Source of the DNA: Alphaproteobacteria bacterium
GTDB lineage: Bacteria > Pseudomonadota > Alphaproteobacteria > UBA2966
Length of the DNA stretch: 33,757 bases
Assembly: GCA_030740435.1 (NCBI GenBank)
Contig: JASLXG010000025.1
Span: 1 to 33,757, forward strand
Direction of reading: 5' to 3'
Positions 1 to 7,371 of this stretch are shown here, one piece after another. A program made the translations under genes and the position numbers. Under the pieces are notes generated by a model. It was given only the letters and a program-made list of their open reading frames with translations. It was not told the DNA's origin and did not search any database. Positions within the stretch are counted from its first letter, which is position 1, and each line of letters opens with the position of its first letter.

Positions 1-34
1 TCAACGAAACGTCCAATCCGGCATAGTACTTCAT
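1..34 (-). CDS. IS110-family transposase, N-terminal fragment
   Basis: The ATG is the complement of bases 32-34, preceded by AAGGAGAG at good Shine-Dalgarno distance. The eleven visible residues read MKYYAGLDVSL, closely matching the N-terminus of IS110-family (DEDD) transposases. The Asp in GLDVS is the first acidic residue of their RuvC-like catalytic domain. The gene continues beyond the left edge, so completeness cannot be judged. Confidence 0.72.
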   Translation of the reverse strand, partial: MKYYAGLDVSL

Positions 35-190
35 GGCTGCTCTCCTTAACGCTTCTTGTGGCTGGAACATCCAGACCACGTTCCAAAAGCTCGGAGAGTA
101 GCCACCCTCAGCGCCGATTACCCCATCTCTGTGGTTGAATCCTTCGGTGGGGACGAACTCGTTCGCTAGCGGCTTGGGTAAGTCTTGGCG
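1..190 (-). mobile_element. IS110-family insertion sequence, truncated by the window edge
   Basis: The reverse strand carries the first codons of an IS110-like transposase reading out of the left edge, so bases 35 to somewhere before 190 should be the non-coding end of the element upstream of its transposase. In the IS110 group this end is known to encode the bridge RNA. I see no other gene between 35 and the HxlR stop at 192. The exact element boundary cannot be fixed: IS110 elements lack clear terminal inverted repeats and the other end is outside the window. The end coordinate is therefore an upper limit. Confidence 0.6.
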
Positions 191-191
191 C

Positions 192-644
192 TCAGACCTC
201 CTCGAACCCCGGTCCCGGCACGCCCTTGATGTCACGGGGCTTGAGCGCCCGGCCGTCGGCACTGCGCGCACTCATCTCGGCGATGGGCTGGCCGCTGGCG
301 CGCTCGACGAAGATCATGCGCCGGCCCTTTGGGTTGGGCTTGTAGCGGTCGCCCCAATGCGTCATCGAGAGCAGCACCGGCTGCAGATCGAGACCCTGGG
401 GCGTTAGCAGGTATTCGTGCCGGCCGGTATCCAGCGGGCTTTTTTCCAAGATGCCCTCGTCCACCAGGCGCCCCAGCCGGGCCGTCAGGATGTTGCGGGC
501 GATGCCCAGGTTCCGCTGGAACTCGTCGAAGCGCCGGGTGCCGAAAAAGGCATCGCGCAGGATCAGCAGCGTCCAGCGCTCGCCGATGATGTCGAGCGTC
601 TGGGCCAGGGCGCAGTTCATGTCGTCGAAGGGCTTGAGTTTCAC
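192..644 (-). CDS. HxlR-family winged-helix transcriptional regulator
   Basis: About 150 residues, the usual size of HxlR regulators, which are small dimeric winged-helix DNA-binding proteins that often control a divergent redox or detoxification gene. Family hallmarks are visible: an N-terminal MNCALAQTLDIIGERWTLLI segment with the single Cys, then FDEFQRNLGIARNILTARL (recognition region), then the wing with LVDEGILEK and the EYLLTPQG motif. The C-terminus has an extra 40 or so polar residues. I chose the GTG at 644 (MKLKPFDDMNC), preceded by GGGGAAAGG. The longer frame starts with TTG at 677, inside the predicted operator and promoter. The gene is divergent from the SDR/nitronate monooxygenase pair and probably regulates both it and itself. 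Confidence 0.9.
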   Translation of the reverse strand: MKLKPFDDMNCALAQTLDIIGERWTLLILRDAFFGTRRFDEFQRNLGIARNILTARLGRLVDEGILEKSPLDTGRHEYLLTPQGLDLQPVLLSMTHWGDRYKPNPKGRRMIFVERASGQPIAEMSARSADGRALKPRDIKGVPGPGFEEV

Positions 645-662
645 GGCCTTTCCCCGCGCTTG

Positions 663-716
663 AGTTGCTTCACGCAACTGGAATTGTTATAGTCGATTTA
701 GTTTCATGACGCAACT
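663..716. promoter_or_regulatory. Bidirectional promoter with two HxlR-type operator copies
   Basis: Rightward promoter: TTGCTT (665-670), 17 bp spacer, TATAGT (688-693). Leftward promoter: TTGCGT (complement of 709-714), 17 bp spacer, TATAAC (complement of 686-691). The two -10 boxes overlap. Two 17-bp related sequences sit over the two -35 boxes: AGTTGCTTCACGCAACT (663-679, a perfect inverted repeat AGTTGC-N5-GCAACT) and AGTTTCATGACGCAACT (700-716), identical at 13 of 17 positions with starts 37 bp apart. A repressor bound to both would shut both promoters. That the HxlR product is this repressor is inferred from its position. Confidence 0.6.
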
Positions 717-731
717 TAAGGGTTTCGCGAC

Positions 732-1490
732 ATGACACGGAACACACCCGGACCCAAGCCCGTGGCGCTGGTGGTGGGAGCCGGCGACTACATCGGCGCC
801 GCCATTGCCAGGCGCTTTGCCGCCGGCGGATTCCAAGTTTGCTTGGGGCGGCGCAACGGCGACAAGCTGGCGCCGCTGGTCGACGAGATCGAGGCGGCCG
901 GCGGCACGGCCCATCCCTTCGGCTTCGATGCCCGCCAGGAGGACCAGACCGAGGCTCTGTTCGCCCGCATCGAGGCCGATATCGGCCCCCTCGAGGTGGT
1001 CATCTTCAATGTCGGCGGCAACGTCTATTTCCCCATCCGCGAGACCACTTCGCGAGTTTTCCGCAAGGTTTGGGAGATGGCCACCTTCGCCGGCTTCCTC
1101 TCGGGGCGCGAGGCCGCCAAATACATGGTGCCGCGCGGCCGGGGCGCCATCTTCTTCACCGGCGCCACCGCCAGCCTGCGCGGCGGCATAGGTTTCTCCG
1201 CCTTCGCCGCCGGCAAGTTCGGTCTGCGCGCCCTGGCCCAGTCGATGGCCCGCGAATTGGGGCCCGAGAACATACACGTGGCGCATCTGGTGATCGATGC
1301 CGGCGTCGATACCCAATGGGTGCGTGAACGCATCAAGGACCGCGATGGCGAGGACGCCCTGGAAAATCTCCAACCCGACCAGCTCATCGACCCCGCCTCT
1401 ATCGGCGAGGCTTATTGGCAGCTCTACCAGCAGCCACGTGACTGCTGGACCCACGAGCTCGACGTCCGCCCCTACATCGAGAATTGGTAG
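732..1490 (+). CDS. SDR-family protein lacking the canonical catalytic Tyr
   Basis: 252 residues with a Rossmann fold. The N-terminal nucleotide-binding motif is VVGAGDYIG (variant GxxxGxG), and NVGGNV replaces the usual NNAG. In the catalytic region (around residues 135-160) the sequence reads GATASLRGG...FSAFAAGKFGLRAL. The Lys is present, but Phe stands where the YxxxK Tyr should be and no well-placed Ser is evident. From memory, a group of SDRs annotated as oxidoreductases shares this Phe, so it need not be a damaged copy. Reaction and substrate are unknown. It is followed after 31 bp by the nitronate monooxygenase and is probably co-transcribed from the promoter at 665-693. Confidence 0.85.
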   Translation: MTRNTPGPKPVALVVGAGDYIGAAIARRFAAGGFQVCLGRRNGDKLAPLVDEIEAAGGTAHPFGFDARQEDQTEALFARIEADIGPLEVVIFNVGGNVYFPIRETTSRVFRKVWEMATFAGFLSGREAAKYMVPRGRGAIFFTGATASLRGGIGFSAFAAGKFGLRALAQSMARELGPENIHVAHLVIDAGVDTQWVRERIKDRDGEDALENLQPDQLIDPASIGEAYWQLYQQPRDCWTHELDVRPYIENW

Positions 1491-1521
1491 TTTTCCCTCA
1501 GGTTAGCAAAGGATCCCCTAA

Positions 1522-2487
1522 ATGAGTCTCCCCCCCGTATTTGCTCCGCTCCGCCTTCCCGTGGTGGCCGCGCCGCTTTTTATCATTTCCAATCCCGACC
1601 TGGTGATCGCCCAGTGCCAGGCCGGTATCGTCGGCTCCTTTCCCGCCCTCAACGCCCGGCCCATCGAGAAGCTCGACGAATGGCTGGGCCGGATCGGCGA
1701 GGAGCTGGGGCGCTACAACCAGGAACACCCCGACGCTCCCGCCGCGCCCTATGCCGTCAACCAGATCGTGCACAAATCCAACGACCGCCTGATGCAGGAC
1801 CTGGACCTTTGCGTCAAACACGAGGTGCCGATCGTTATCACCTCGCTGGGTGCCCGGCCCGAGCTCAACGACGCCGTCCATTCCTACGGCGGCATCGTGC
1901 TGCACGACGTCATCAACGACCGCTTCGCCCACAAAGCGGTCGAGAAAGGTGCCGACGGCCTGATCACCGTGGCAGCCGGGGCCGGCGGCCACGGCGGCAC
2001 GCTATCGCCTTTCGCCCTGGTGCAGGAGATCCGCGAATGGTTCGATGGGCCGTTGCTGTTGGCCGGCTCCATCGCCACCGGCTCGGCCATTCTGGCGGCC
2101 CAGGCCATGGGCGCCGATCTGGCCTACATCGGCTCACCCTTCGTGGCCACCGCCGAGGCCCGGGCCTCCCAGGTCTACAAGCAGATGATCGTCGACAGCA
2201 CCATGGACGACATCGTCTATACCAACCTCTTCAGCGGCGTCCACGGCAACTACCTCAAGCCCTCGATCAAGGCGGCCGGCCTCGATCCCGACGATCTGCC
2301 GGAAAGCGATCCCTCGAAGATGAGCTTCGGCTCCGGCGGCAACGCCGCGGCCAAGGCCTGGAAGGACATCTGGAGCTGCGGCCAGGGCATTGGCGCCGTC
2401 AAGGACATCCCCCCGGCCGGCCAGCGGGTGGCCGAATTGGCGCAGCAGTACGACGAGGCCAAGGCCCGAATCGAAGCGCTCGGCTGA
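1522..2487 (+). CDS. Nitronate monooxygenase (2-nitropropane dioxygenase family)
   Basis: 321 residues, a TIM-barrel FMN enzyme that oxidises alkyl nitronates to carbonyl compounds and nitrite using O2. Visible features: the N-terminal barrel start with VVAAPLFIISNPDLVIAQCQAGIVGSFP, a central IVLHDVINDRFA strand-helix unit, GADGLITVAAGAGGHGG containing the catalytic-position His of the GGHGG motif, then LLLAGSIATGSAILAAQAMGADLAYIGSPF for FMN phosphate binding. The C-terminal lid carries SGVHGNYLKPSI. Second gene after the SDR, likely the same transcript and the same HxlR control. It ends 3 bp before the stop of the convergent EAL gene. The true substrate may not be a nitroalkane. Confidence 0.9.
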   Translation: MSLPPVFAPLRLPVVAAPLFIISNPDLVIAQCQAGIVGSFPALNARPIEKLDEWLGRIGEELGRYNQEHPDAPAAPYAVNQIVHKSNDRLMQDLDLCVKHEVPIVITSLGARPELNDAVHSYGGIVLHDVINDRFAHKAVEKGADGLITVAAGAGGHGGTLSPFALVQEIREWFDGPLLLAGSIATGSAILAAQAMGADLAYIGSPFVATAEARASQVYKQMIVDSTMDDIVYTNLFSGVHGNYLKPSIKAAGLDPDDLPESDPSKMSFGSGGNAAAKAWKDIWSCGQGIGAVKDIPPAGQRVAELAQQYDEAKARIEALG

Positions 2488-2490
2488 GCC

Positions 2491-4128
2491 TTATTCGTCC
2501 GGCAGATCGAAGGAATGGATATCGCCGTCGGGCTTGCCGAAGTACCAGCCCTGGCCGAGATCCACGCCGCATTCGGAGAGAAACTTGGCCAGCGGCTCGT
2601 CCTCGACCATCTCGGCGATGGTCTCGATACCGGTCTGCTTGCAGAGCGTCGCCATCGAGGCCAGGAAGGCCTTGCCCTTGTCCGTGGCGTAGGCCCGCTT
2701 GACCACGGGGCCGTCGAATTTCACGGTGTCGATGTCGAAGCTGTTGAGATAATCGAAGCTGGCGGCGCCGGCGCCGAAATCGTCGAGCGAGACCTTGTAG
2801 CCCTTGGTGCGCAAGCCCTGGATGGTGATGTTGGTGCCCTCGAGATCCTCGATGCCGGCCGATTCGGTGATCTCGAACATCAGTCTGTCGCTGATGTCGC
2901 CGACCCTGTCGAGGAGGTCATGGAGCTTGGCGATGAAATCCGGATCGACGATGGAGTTGCCCGAGACGTTGACCGCGATGGAGGGGATCTTGCGCGGCTG
3001 CTCCTTGATGAACTGGATGGCCTTCTTGGCCACGGCATAGTCGAAGTCGGGGATGATGCCGACCTCTTCGGCCATGGTGATGAGCTCGTAAGGGGATGCC
3101 GTGCCGTCGCCGCCGCGAAAGCGCGTCAGTGCTTCGAAGTGGTGGATGACGCCGGTCTTGAGGTCGCATATGGGCATGTAGACCAGATCGAAGTGCCCGG
3201 TGCTGCAGACCCGCTTGAAGGAGGCCACCATTTTTGCCGTCTCGTGGACGCGCCGTTGCAGCATGCCGTCGAGGCTGTTGCCGCCGCCGACGTTGGCCGG
3301 ATCCTTGCTGAACTCGCGCATGGTGTAAACCAGCGCCCGGGTCATCTCGGCCTCGCTGAGCGCCGAGACGTCGGCATCCACTGTCGTCGACTGGGTAGTG
3401 AGGCCGACGCCGTCGGGATCGAGGTCGGCGGTTGAGGCGGCGATTTCCTGGCTGATCATTTCCGGCGTCACGTCCTCGCCGTGGACCAGGCTGAAGTTTT
3501 CGTCGTCGATGCGGCCGGCGGTGTCCTTGCCCAGCGAGTGTTCTTTGATGATGGTGCCGATGGTGGCCATCATGGTTTCCTGGTTTTCGCTGGTTAGCTT
3601 GCCTTTCAGCTCCTCCATGTTGTCGATCTTGATCATCGAGACCTTGGGCTTGCCACCGGCCGCCTGGTAGGACTTGATGCGGTCGGCGGCGACGCTGGCG
3701 AAGGATCCCTCGCTCAACACGTCGGCGGCCTCGTCGCGGTCTTCGGCCCGGCGCTGCTGTATCGGTACACGCCTGGGCGCCACTTTCACGGCCAGGAAGA
3801 AATGGTCGTCGAAATCGGGGGTGCGATAGCCCGAGAGGGAAACCTCGGTAACCGTTTCGTTGGCGAGGGCCATGCGGGCCGAAGGCTCGTCGATGCGGCC
3901 GCTGGAGACGGTGACGTTGAGAAGCTCGGCGATGAGGTCGCGGTCACGTTCGTCGATGAAGGGCAGGAAGGGCTGGCCCATCAGATCCGCCGGGCCGACG
4001 CCCAGCAGCCTGTCGGTGGCGCCGACCGAGAAGACGATCTTGTGTTCGCGGTCGAGCTCGAACAGCATGTCGGCCCAGCAAAACGCCATGCCGGCAAAGC
4101 GCATGGTCATCATGGCCTTGTCGTTCAT
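2491..4128 (-). CDS. PAS - degenerate GGDEF - EAL protein, probable c-di-GMP phosphodiesterase
   Basis: 545 residues, no transmembrane segment, so a cytoplasmic signalling protein. Residues about 15-120 look PAS-like. Residues about 160-270 resemble a GGDEF fold, but the signature is RIDDENFSLVH, so cyclase activity is not expected. The C-terminal EAL domain (about 290-540) keeps the expected catalytic set: FEALTRFR, NVSGNS, FEITES, LDDFGAG, KFDG, IAEMVED and GQGWYFGKP. It should therefore hydrolyse c-di-GMP. The gene stands alone, convergent with the nitronate monooxygenase gene and divergent from the NTF2-like/acyl-CoA synthetase operon across 145 bp. Confidence 0.9.
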   Translation of the reverse strand: MNDKAMMTMRFAGMAFCWADMLFELDREHKIVFSVGATDRLLGVGPADLMGQPFLPFIDERDRDLIAELLNVTVSSGRIDEPSARMALANETVTEVSLSGYRTPDFDDHFFLAVKVAPRRVPIQQRRAEDRDEAADVLSEGSFASVAADRIKSYQAAGGKPKVSMIKIDNMEELKGKLTSENQETMMATIGTIIKEHSLGKDTAGRIDDENFSLVHGEDVTPEMISQEIAASTADLDPDGVGLTTQSTTVDADVSALSEAEMTRALVYTMREFSKDPANVGGGNSLDGMLQRRVHETAKMVASFKRVCSTGHFDLVYMPICDLKTGVIHHFEALTRFRGGDGTASPYELITMAEEVGIIPDFDYAVAKKAIQFIKEQPRKIPSIAVNVSGNSIVDPDFIAKLHDLLDRVGDISDRLMFEITESAGIEDLEGTNITIQGLRTKGYKVSLDDFGAGAASFDYLNSFDIDTVKFDGPVVKRAYATDKGKAFLASMATLCKQTGIETIAEMVEDEPLAKFLSECGVDLGQGWYFGKPDGDIHSFDLPDE

Positions 4129-4216
4129 TGCCGCCGCCGGGGAAACGCTATGGACATCGTGGTGCGATTTGCCTCCTGCCGGCGATGTTAGAGCAAGAAC
4201 TCTCCGCGTGCATGGC

Positions 4217-4244
4217 TTGAGTCGGGGGTGGGACCGCCTATGCT
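4217..4244 (+). promoter_or_regulatory. Candidate sigma70 promoter for the acyl-CoA synthetase operon
   Basis: TTGAGT (4217-4222), 16 bp spacer, TATGCT (4239-4244), about 30 bp upstream of the ATG at 4274. It lies in the divergent gap between the EAL gene and the NTF2-like gene. Assigned by motif match only. Confidence 0.4.
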
Positions 4245-4273
4245 AGGAAAATATCCGCAACCGGAGCAGGGCC

Positions 4274-4648
4274 ATGACCGAACACGAGGAAATTGCCGCC
4301 GCATTGCAGCTCTATTTCGATGGGCTATACGAGGGCGATCTGGAGGAATTCGGGCGTATCTTCCACGAGAACTCCCATCTCTACTTCCATGCCGACGGCG
4401 TCGTCAACGACTGGCCGCGCCAGGACTACTTCGAGCGCATCGCCCGGCGGGACTCTCCAGCCAGCCAGAATCTGGCACGGCGCGACCGCATCGTCTTCAT
4501 CGACGTCTCCGATGACGGCACGGCCTATGCCAAGGTCGAATGCCAGATGCCGCCGCGCTATTTCACCGATTATCTGACGCTGCTGCGCGACGGCGGTCAG
4601 TGGCGCATCATTTCCAAGACCTTCAGCGCCGTGGTGCGCGAGGACTAA
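4274..4648 (+). CDS. NTF2-like (SnoaL / lumazine-binding-like) protein
   Basis: 124 residues with the cone-shaped NTF2 fold pattern: an N-terminal helix IAAALQLYFDGLYEGDLEEFGRIFHENSHLYF, a central DWPRQDYFERIARRDSPAS segment, then strands RIVFIDVSDDGTAYAKVECQ and YFTDYLTLLRDGGQWRIISKTFSAVV. The family includes polyketide cyclases, isomerases and binding proteins with no common reaction. The acyl-CoA synthetase start is only 2 bp after its stop, so the two are probably translationally coupled. It may help process the acid or CoA ester handled by the neighbours, but this is inferred only from context. Confidence 0.82.
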   Translation: MTEHEEIAAALQLYFDGLYEGDLEEFGRIFHENSHLYFHADGVVNDWPRQDYFERIARRDSPASQNLARRDRIVFIDVSDDGTAYAKVECQMPPRYFTDYLTLLRDGGQWRIISKTFSAVVRED

Positions 4649-4650
4649 CC

Positions 4651-6528
4651 ATGACCTTCGCCTGCGCGACACCGGTCGAGAGCGAGGCCGATCTCGAGGC
4701 GCTGGAGCGCCAATCTTTCGCCGAGGCGGCCGCTGTGCGCAGTACCTACGAGATCCTGGAACGCAGCGCCCGGGCCCACCCCGACGGCGTGGCCATCAGC
4801 TTCCTGCCCACGGGCGAGGTCGAGGCCGAGGCGGTGCGCATTACCTACAGACAGCTTTTTGCCCGCGTCACCCAGGCGGCCAACATGTTCCATGCCCTGG
4901 GCGTCGGCCCCAAGGACGCCGTCTCGTTCCTGCTGCCGCTGCTGCCGCAAGGCCATTTCACCTTCTGGGGAGCCTGCACGGCCGGCATCGTCAATCCCAT
5001 CAATTTCCTCCTCTCAGCGGAGAACGTGGCCGATCTGATGAACGCCGCCGGGGCCAAAGTGGTGGTGGCGCTGGGGCCCCATCCGGCACTCGACATCTGG
5101 CAGAAGATCGAAGCCATCCGCGATCAGGTGCCCAGCCTCGAGGCCGTACTCACCGTCGGCCAGCCGGTCGAGGGCGAGGGCATATTCGATTTCGACACCC
5201 TGTTAGCCGAACAGCCCGCCGACCACTTGGTCAGCGGCCGCGATATCCAGTCCGAAGACGTCGCCGCCTATTTCCACACCGGCGGCACCACCGGGGCGCC
5301 CAAGCTGGCCCAACACCTGCAACGCAACCACGTCTACACCGCCTGGGCCAGCCCGCGGATGTACGGCCTCAACGAGGAGACCCGGGTGATCAACGGCCTG
5401 CCGCTGTTTCACGTCGCCGGGCCGCTGAATTTCGGTATCGCGGTGCTGGGCGCCGGCGGCGAGATCATCCTGCCCAGTCCGGCCGGTATGCGTAACCCGG
5501 ACATCGTGGCCAACCACTGGAAACTGGTGGAAAAGTACCGCCCCAACTTCATCGGCGGCATTCCCACTTCGCTGGCCGCCATCCTCAACGTGCCGGTGGG
5601 CGAGAGCGATATCAGCTCGGTCAGCTGCTGCATGACCGGCGGCGCGCCGCTGCCGCGCGAGATGGCGCGCAGCTTCGAGGAACGCTTCGGCGTGCCCATC
5701 CACGAGGTCTACGGCATGACCGAGTGTTCCGGCGTCATCGCCATCACGCCCACCAGCCGGCCGCGCAAGCCGGGCTATTCGGGTCTGCGGCTGCCGCACG
5801 AGCGGATCGAGGTGCGCGCCATGAACAGCGACGGCAGCGTGGGCCATGCCCTGGCGGCCGGGGAGAGCGGTGTGGTCGTGATCAGCGGGCCGCACGTCTT
5901 CGCCGGCTACCGCAGCACCGAGCACAACGCCGGCGTCTTCACCGACGACGGCTGGCTGATCAGCGGCGATCTCGGCCACCTCGACGACGAGGGATTCCTG
6001 GCCATTACCGGCCGGGCCAAGGATCTGATCATACGCGGCGGCCACAACATCGACCCCTCGATCATCGAACAGGCGCTGGACGGTCATCCGGCGGTCGAAA
6101 TGTGCGCCGCCGTGGGCATGCCGGACGCCTACGCCGGCGAGTTGCCGGTGGCCTACGTGACCCTCAATCCCGGCGCCGCGGCGACGGCCGAAGAGCTCGA
6201 CGACTACCTGGCCGAACGCATCTCCGAACGCCCGGCCAAGCCCAAGGCCATCTTCATCGTCGACCAGTTGCCGCTGACCGCGATCGCCAAGATCTTCAAG
6301 CCCGAGCTGCGCCAGGACGCCGCCCGGCGGGTTTTTTCCGCGCTTCTGCAGCCCTTGTCTGGCGACGGCTTCGAGGTCGAAGTCGAGGTCGGCCATGAGA
6401 AGAAACGCGGGATGGTGGCGACTATCAAGCTGGCCGGTGGCGAGGAGGCCGGCCGTCCTGCCGCCGAGGCCCAGGTAGCAGAGGTCTTCGTCGACTTCGC
6501 GGTGCCTCACGACGTCATTTGGAAGTAG
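4651..6528 (+). CDS. Acyl-CoA synthetase (AMP-forming, ANL superfamily)
   Basis: 625 residues. Activates a carboxylic acid to its adenylate and then to a CoA thioester. Core motifs in order: the ATP/AMP P-loop YFHTGGTTGAPKLAQ (about residues 208-222), EVYGMTECSG (adenylate motif), DGWLISGDLGHLDDEGFLAITGR (hinge region) and RGGHNIDPSIIE. The C-terminal catalytic Lys is plausibly in AIAKIFKPELR. About 60 residues follow that Lys (VFSALLQPLSGDGFEVEVEV...), an extension beyond many family members. The ATG at 4651 was chosen because it lies 2 bp after the NTF2-like stop; longer in-frame starts would run inside that gene. Substrate is unknown; neighbours suggest an alicyclic, aromatic or branched acid. 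Confidence 0.92.
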   Translation: MTFACATPVESEADLEALERQSFAEAAAVRSTYEILERSARAHPDGVAISFLPTGEVEAEAVRITYRQLFARVTQAANMFHALGVGPKDAVSFLLPLLPQGHFTFWGACTAGIVNPINFLLSAENVADLMNAAGAKVVVALGPHPALDIWQKIEAIRDQVPSLEAVLTVGQPVEGEGIFDFDTLLAEQPADHLVSGRDIQSEDVAAYFHTGGTTGAPKLAQHLQRNHVYTAWASPRMYGLNEETRVINGLPLFHVAGPLNFGIAVLGAGGEIILPSPAGMRNPDIVANHWKLVEKYRPNFIGGIPTSLAAILNVPVGESDISSVSCCMTGGAPLPREMARSFEERFGVPIHEVYGMTECSGVIAITPTSRPRKPGYSGLRLPHERIEVRAMNSDGSVGHALAAGESGVVVISGPHVFAGYRSTEHNAGVFTDDGWLISGDLGHLDDEGFLAITGRAKDLIIRGGHNIDPSIIEQALDGHPAVEMCAAVGMPDAYAGELPVAYVTLNPGAAATAEELDDYLAERISERPAKPKAIFIVDQLPLTAIAKIFKPELRQDAARRVFSALLQPLSGDGFEVEVEVGHEKKRGMVATIKLAGGEEAGRPAAEAQVAEVFVDFAVPHDVIWK

Positions 6529-6532
6529 CGCC

Positions 6533-7288
6533 GTGGCCGCCAACCTCATCGACATGAGCGGCCGTGTGGTGCTGATCACCGGCGGCAGCCGTGGCCTGGG
6601 GCGGGCCATGGCGCTGGGATTCGCCGAGGCCGGGGCCGACCTCGCCATCGCCAGCCGCAAGCTCGAGTCTTGCCAGGCCACGGCCGCCGAAATCGAGGCG
6701 CTGGGCCGCCAGGCTTTTGTCCAGGCCTGCCACGTGGGTTACTGGGACCAGATCGATGCCTTGGTCGAGGCCGTCTACGGCCACTACGGCAAGGTCGACG
6801 TGCTGATCAACAACGCCGGCATGTCGCCCCATTACGACCGCCCCGTGGACATCAGCGAGGCGCTCTACGACAAGGTGCTGGAAGTCAACCTCAAGGGGGC
6901 CTTCCGGGCCTGCGCCAACGTCGGCCAGCGCATGTTGGAAGCCGGTGGCGGTGCCATCATCAACATCTCCAGCGCCGCCGCCATCCGGCCGCGCAAGGAC
7001 ATCATCACCTATGCCGCCGCCAAGGCCGGCCTCAATGCCATGACCGAAGCCTTCGCCGACGCCTACGGGCCCAGCGTGCGGGTCAACGCCATCATGCCTG
7101 GGCCGTTCCTGACCGACATCTCCAAGGCCTGGGACATGGCGGCCTTCGCCGAACGTGCCCGCACCTCGATCGCGCTGGGCCGCGGCGGCCAGGCCGAGGA
7201 GATCGTCGGCGCGGCGCTTTATCTGGCTTCCGACCAGGCCAGCTACACCACCGCGGCGATCCTCAAGATCGACGGCGGATCGCTTTAG
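6533..7288 (+). CDS. SDR-family oxidoreductase (classical, FabG-like)
   Basis: 251 residues with a GTG start 4 bp after the acyl-CoA synthetase stop. All classical SDR elements are visible: TGGSRGLG cofactor motif near the N-terminus, NNAG, Ser in NISSAAA, and YAAAK 13 residues later, then PGPF after the active site. It ends in the typical SYTTAAILKIDGG. It should be an NAD(P)-dependent alcohol/ketone oxidoreductase. ASRK after the second strand replaces an acidic NAD-selecting residue, which leans to NADP but is not decisive. It is the last gene of the NTF2-like/synthetase operon and may oxidise a hydroxyacyl intermediate. Confidence 0.92.
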   Translation: MAANLIDMSGRVVLITGGSRGLGRAMALGFAEAGADLAIASRKLESCQATAAEIEALGRQAFVQACHVGYWDQIDALVEAVYGHYGKVDVLINNAGMSPHYDRPVDISEALYDKVLEVNLKGAFRACANVGQRMLEAGGGAIINISSAAAIRPRKDIITYAAAKAGLNAMTEAFADAYGPSVRVNAIMPGPFLTDISKAWDMAAFAERARTSIALGRGGQAEEIVGAALYLASDQASYTTAAILKIDGGSL

Positions 7289-7371
7289 GGGCCCTAAACC
7301 AAAGGTCTAAAAGCCCCAAATACCCTCGTGGTTGATTGTTTTCAGGCGCCTGCAGGCCGATCTTCCGGCTC

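Noticed and set aside
5203-6681. 492-codon reverse-strand frame over the acyl-CoA synthetase
   Set aside because: Shadow of the synthetase and SDR, which carry all family motifs on the forward strand.
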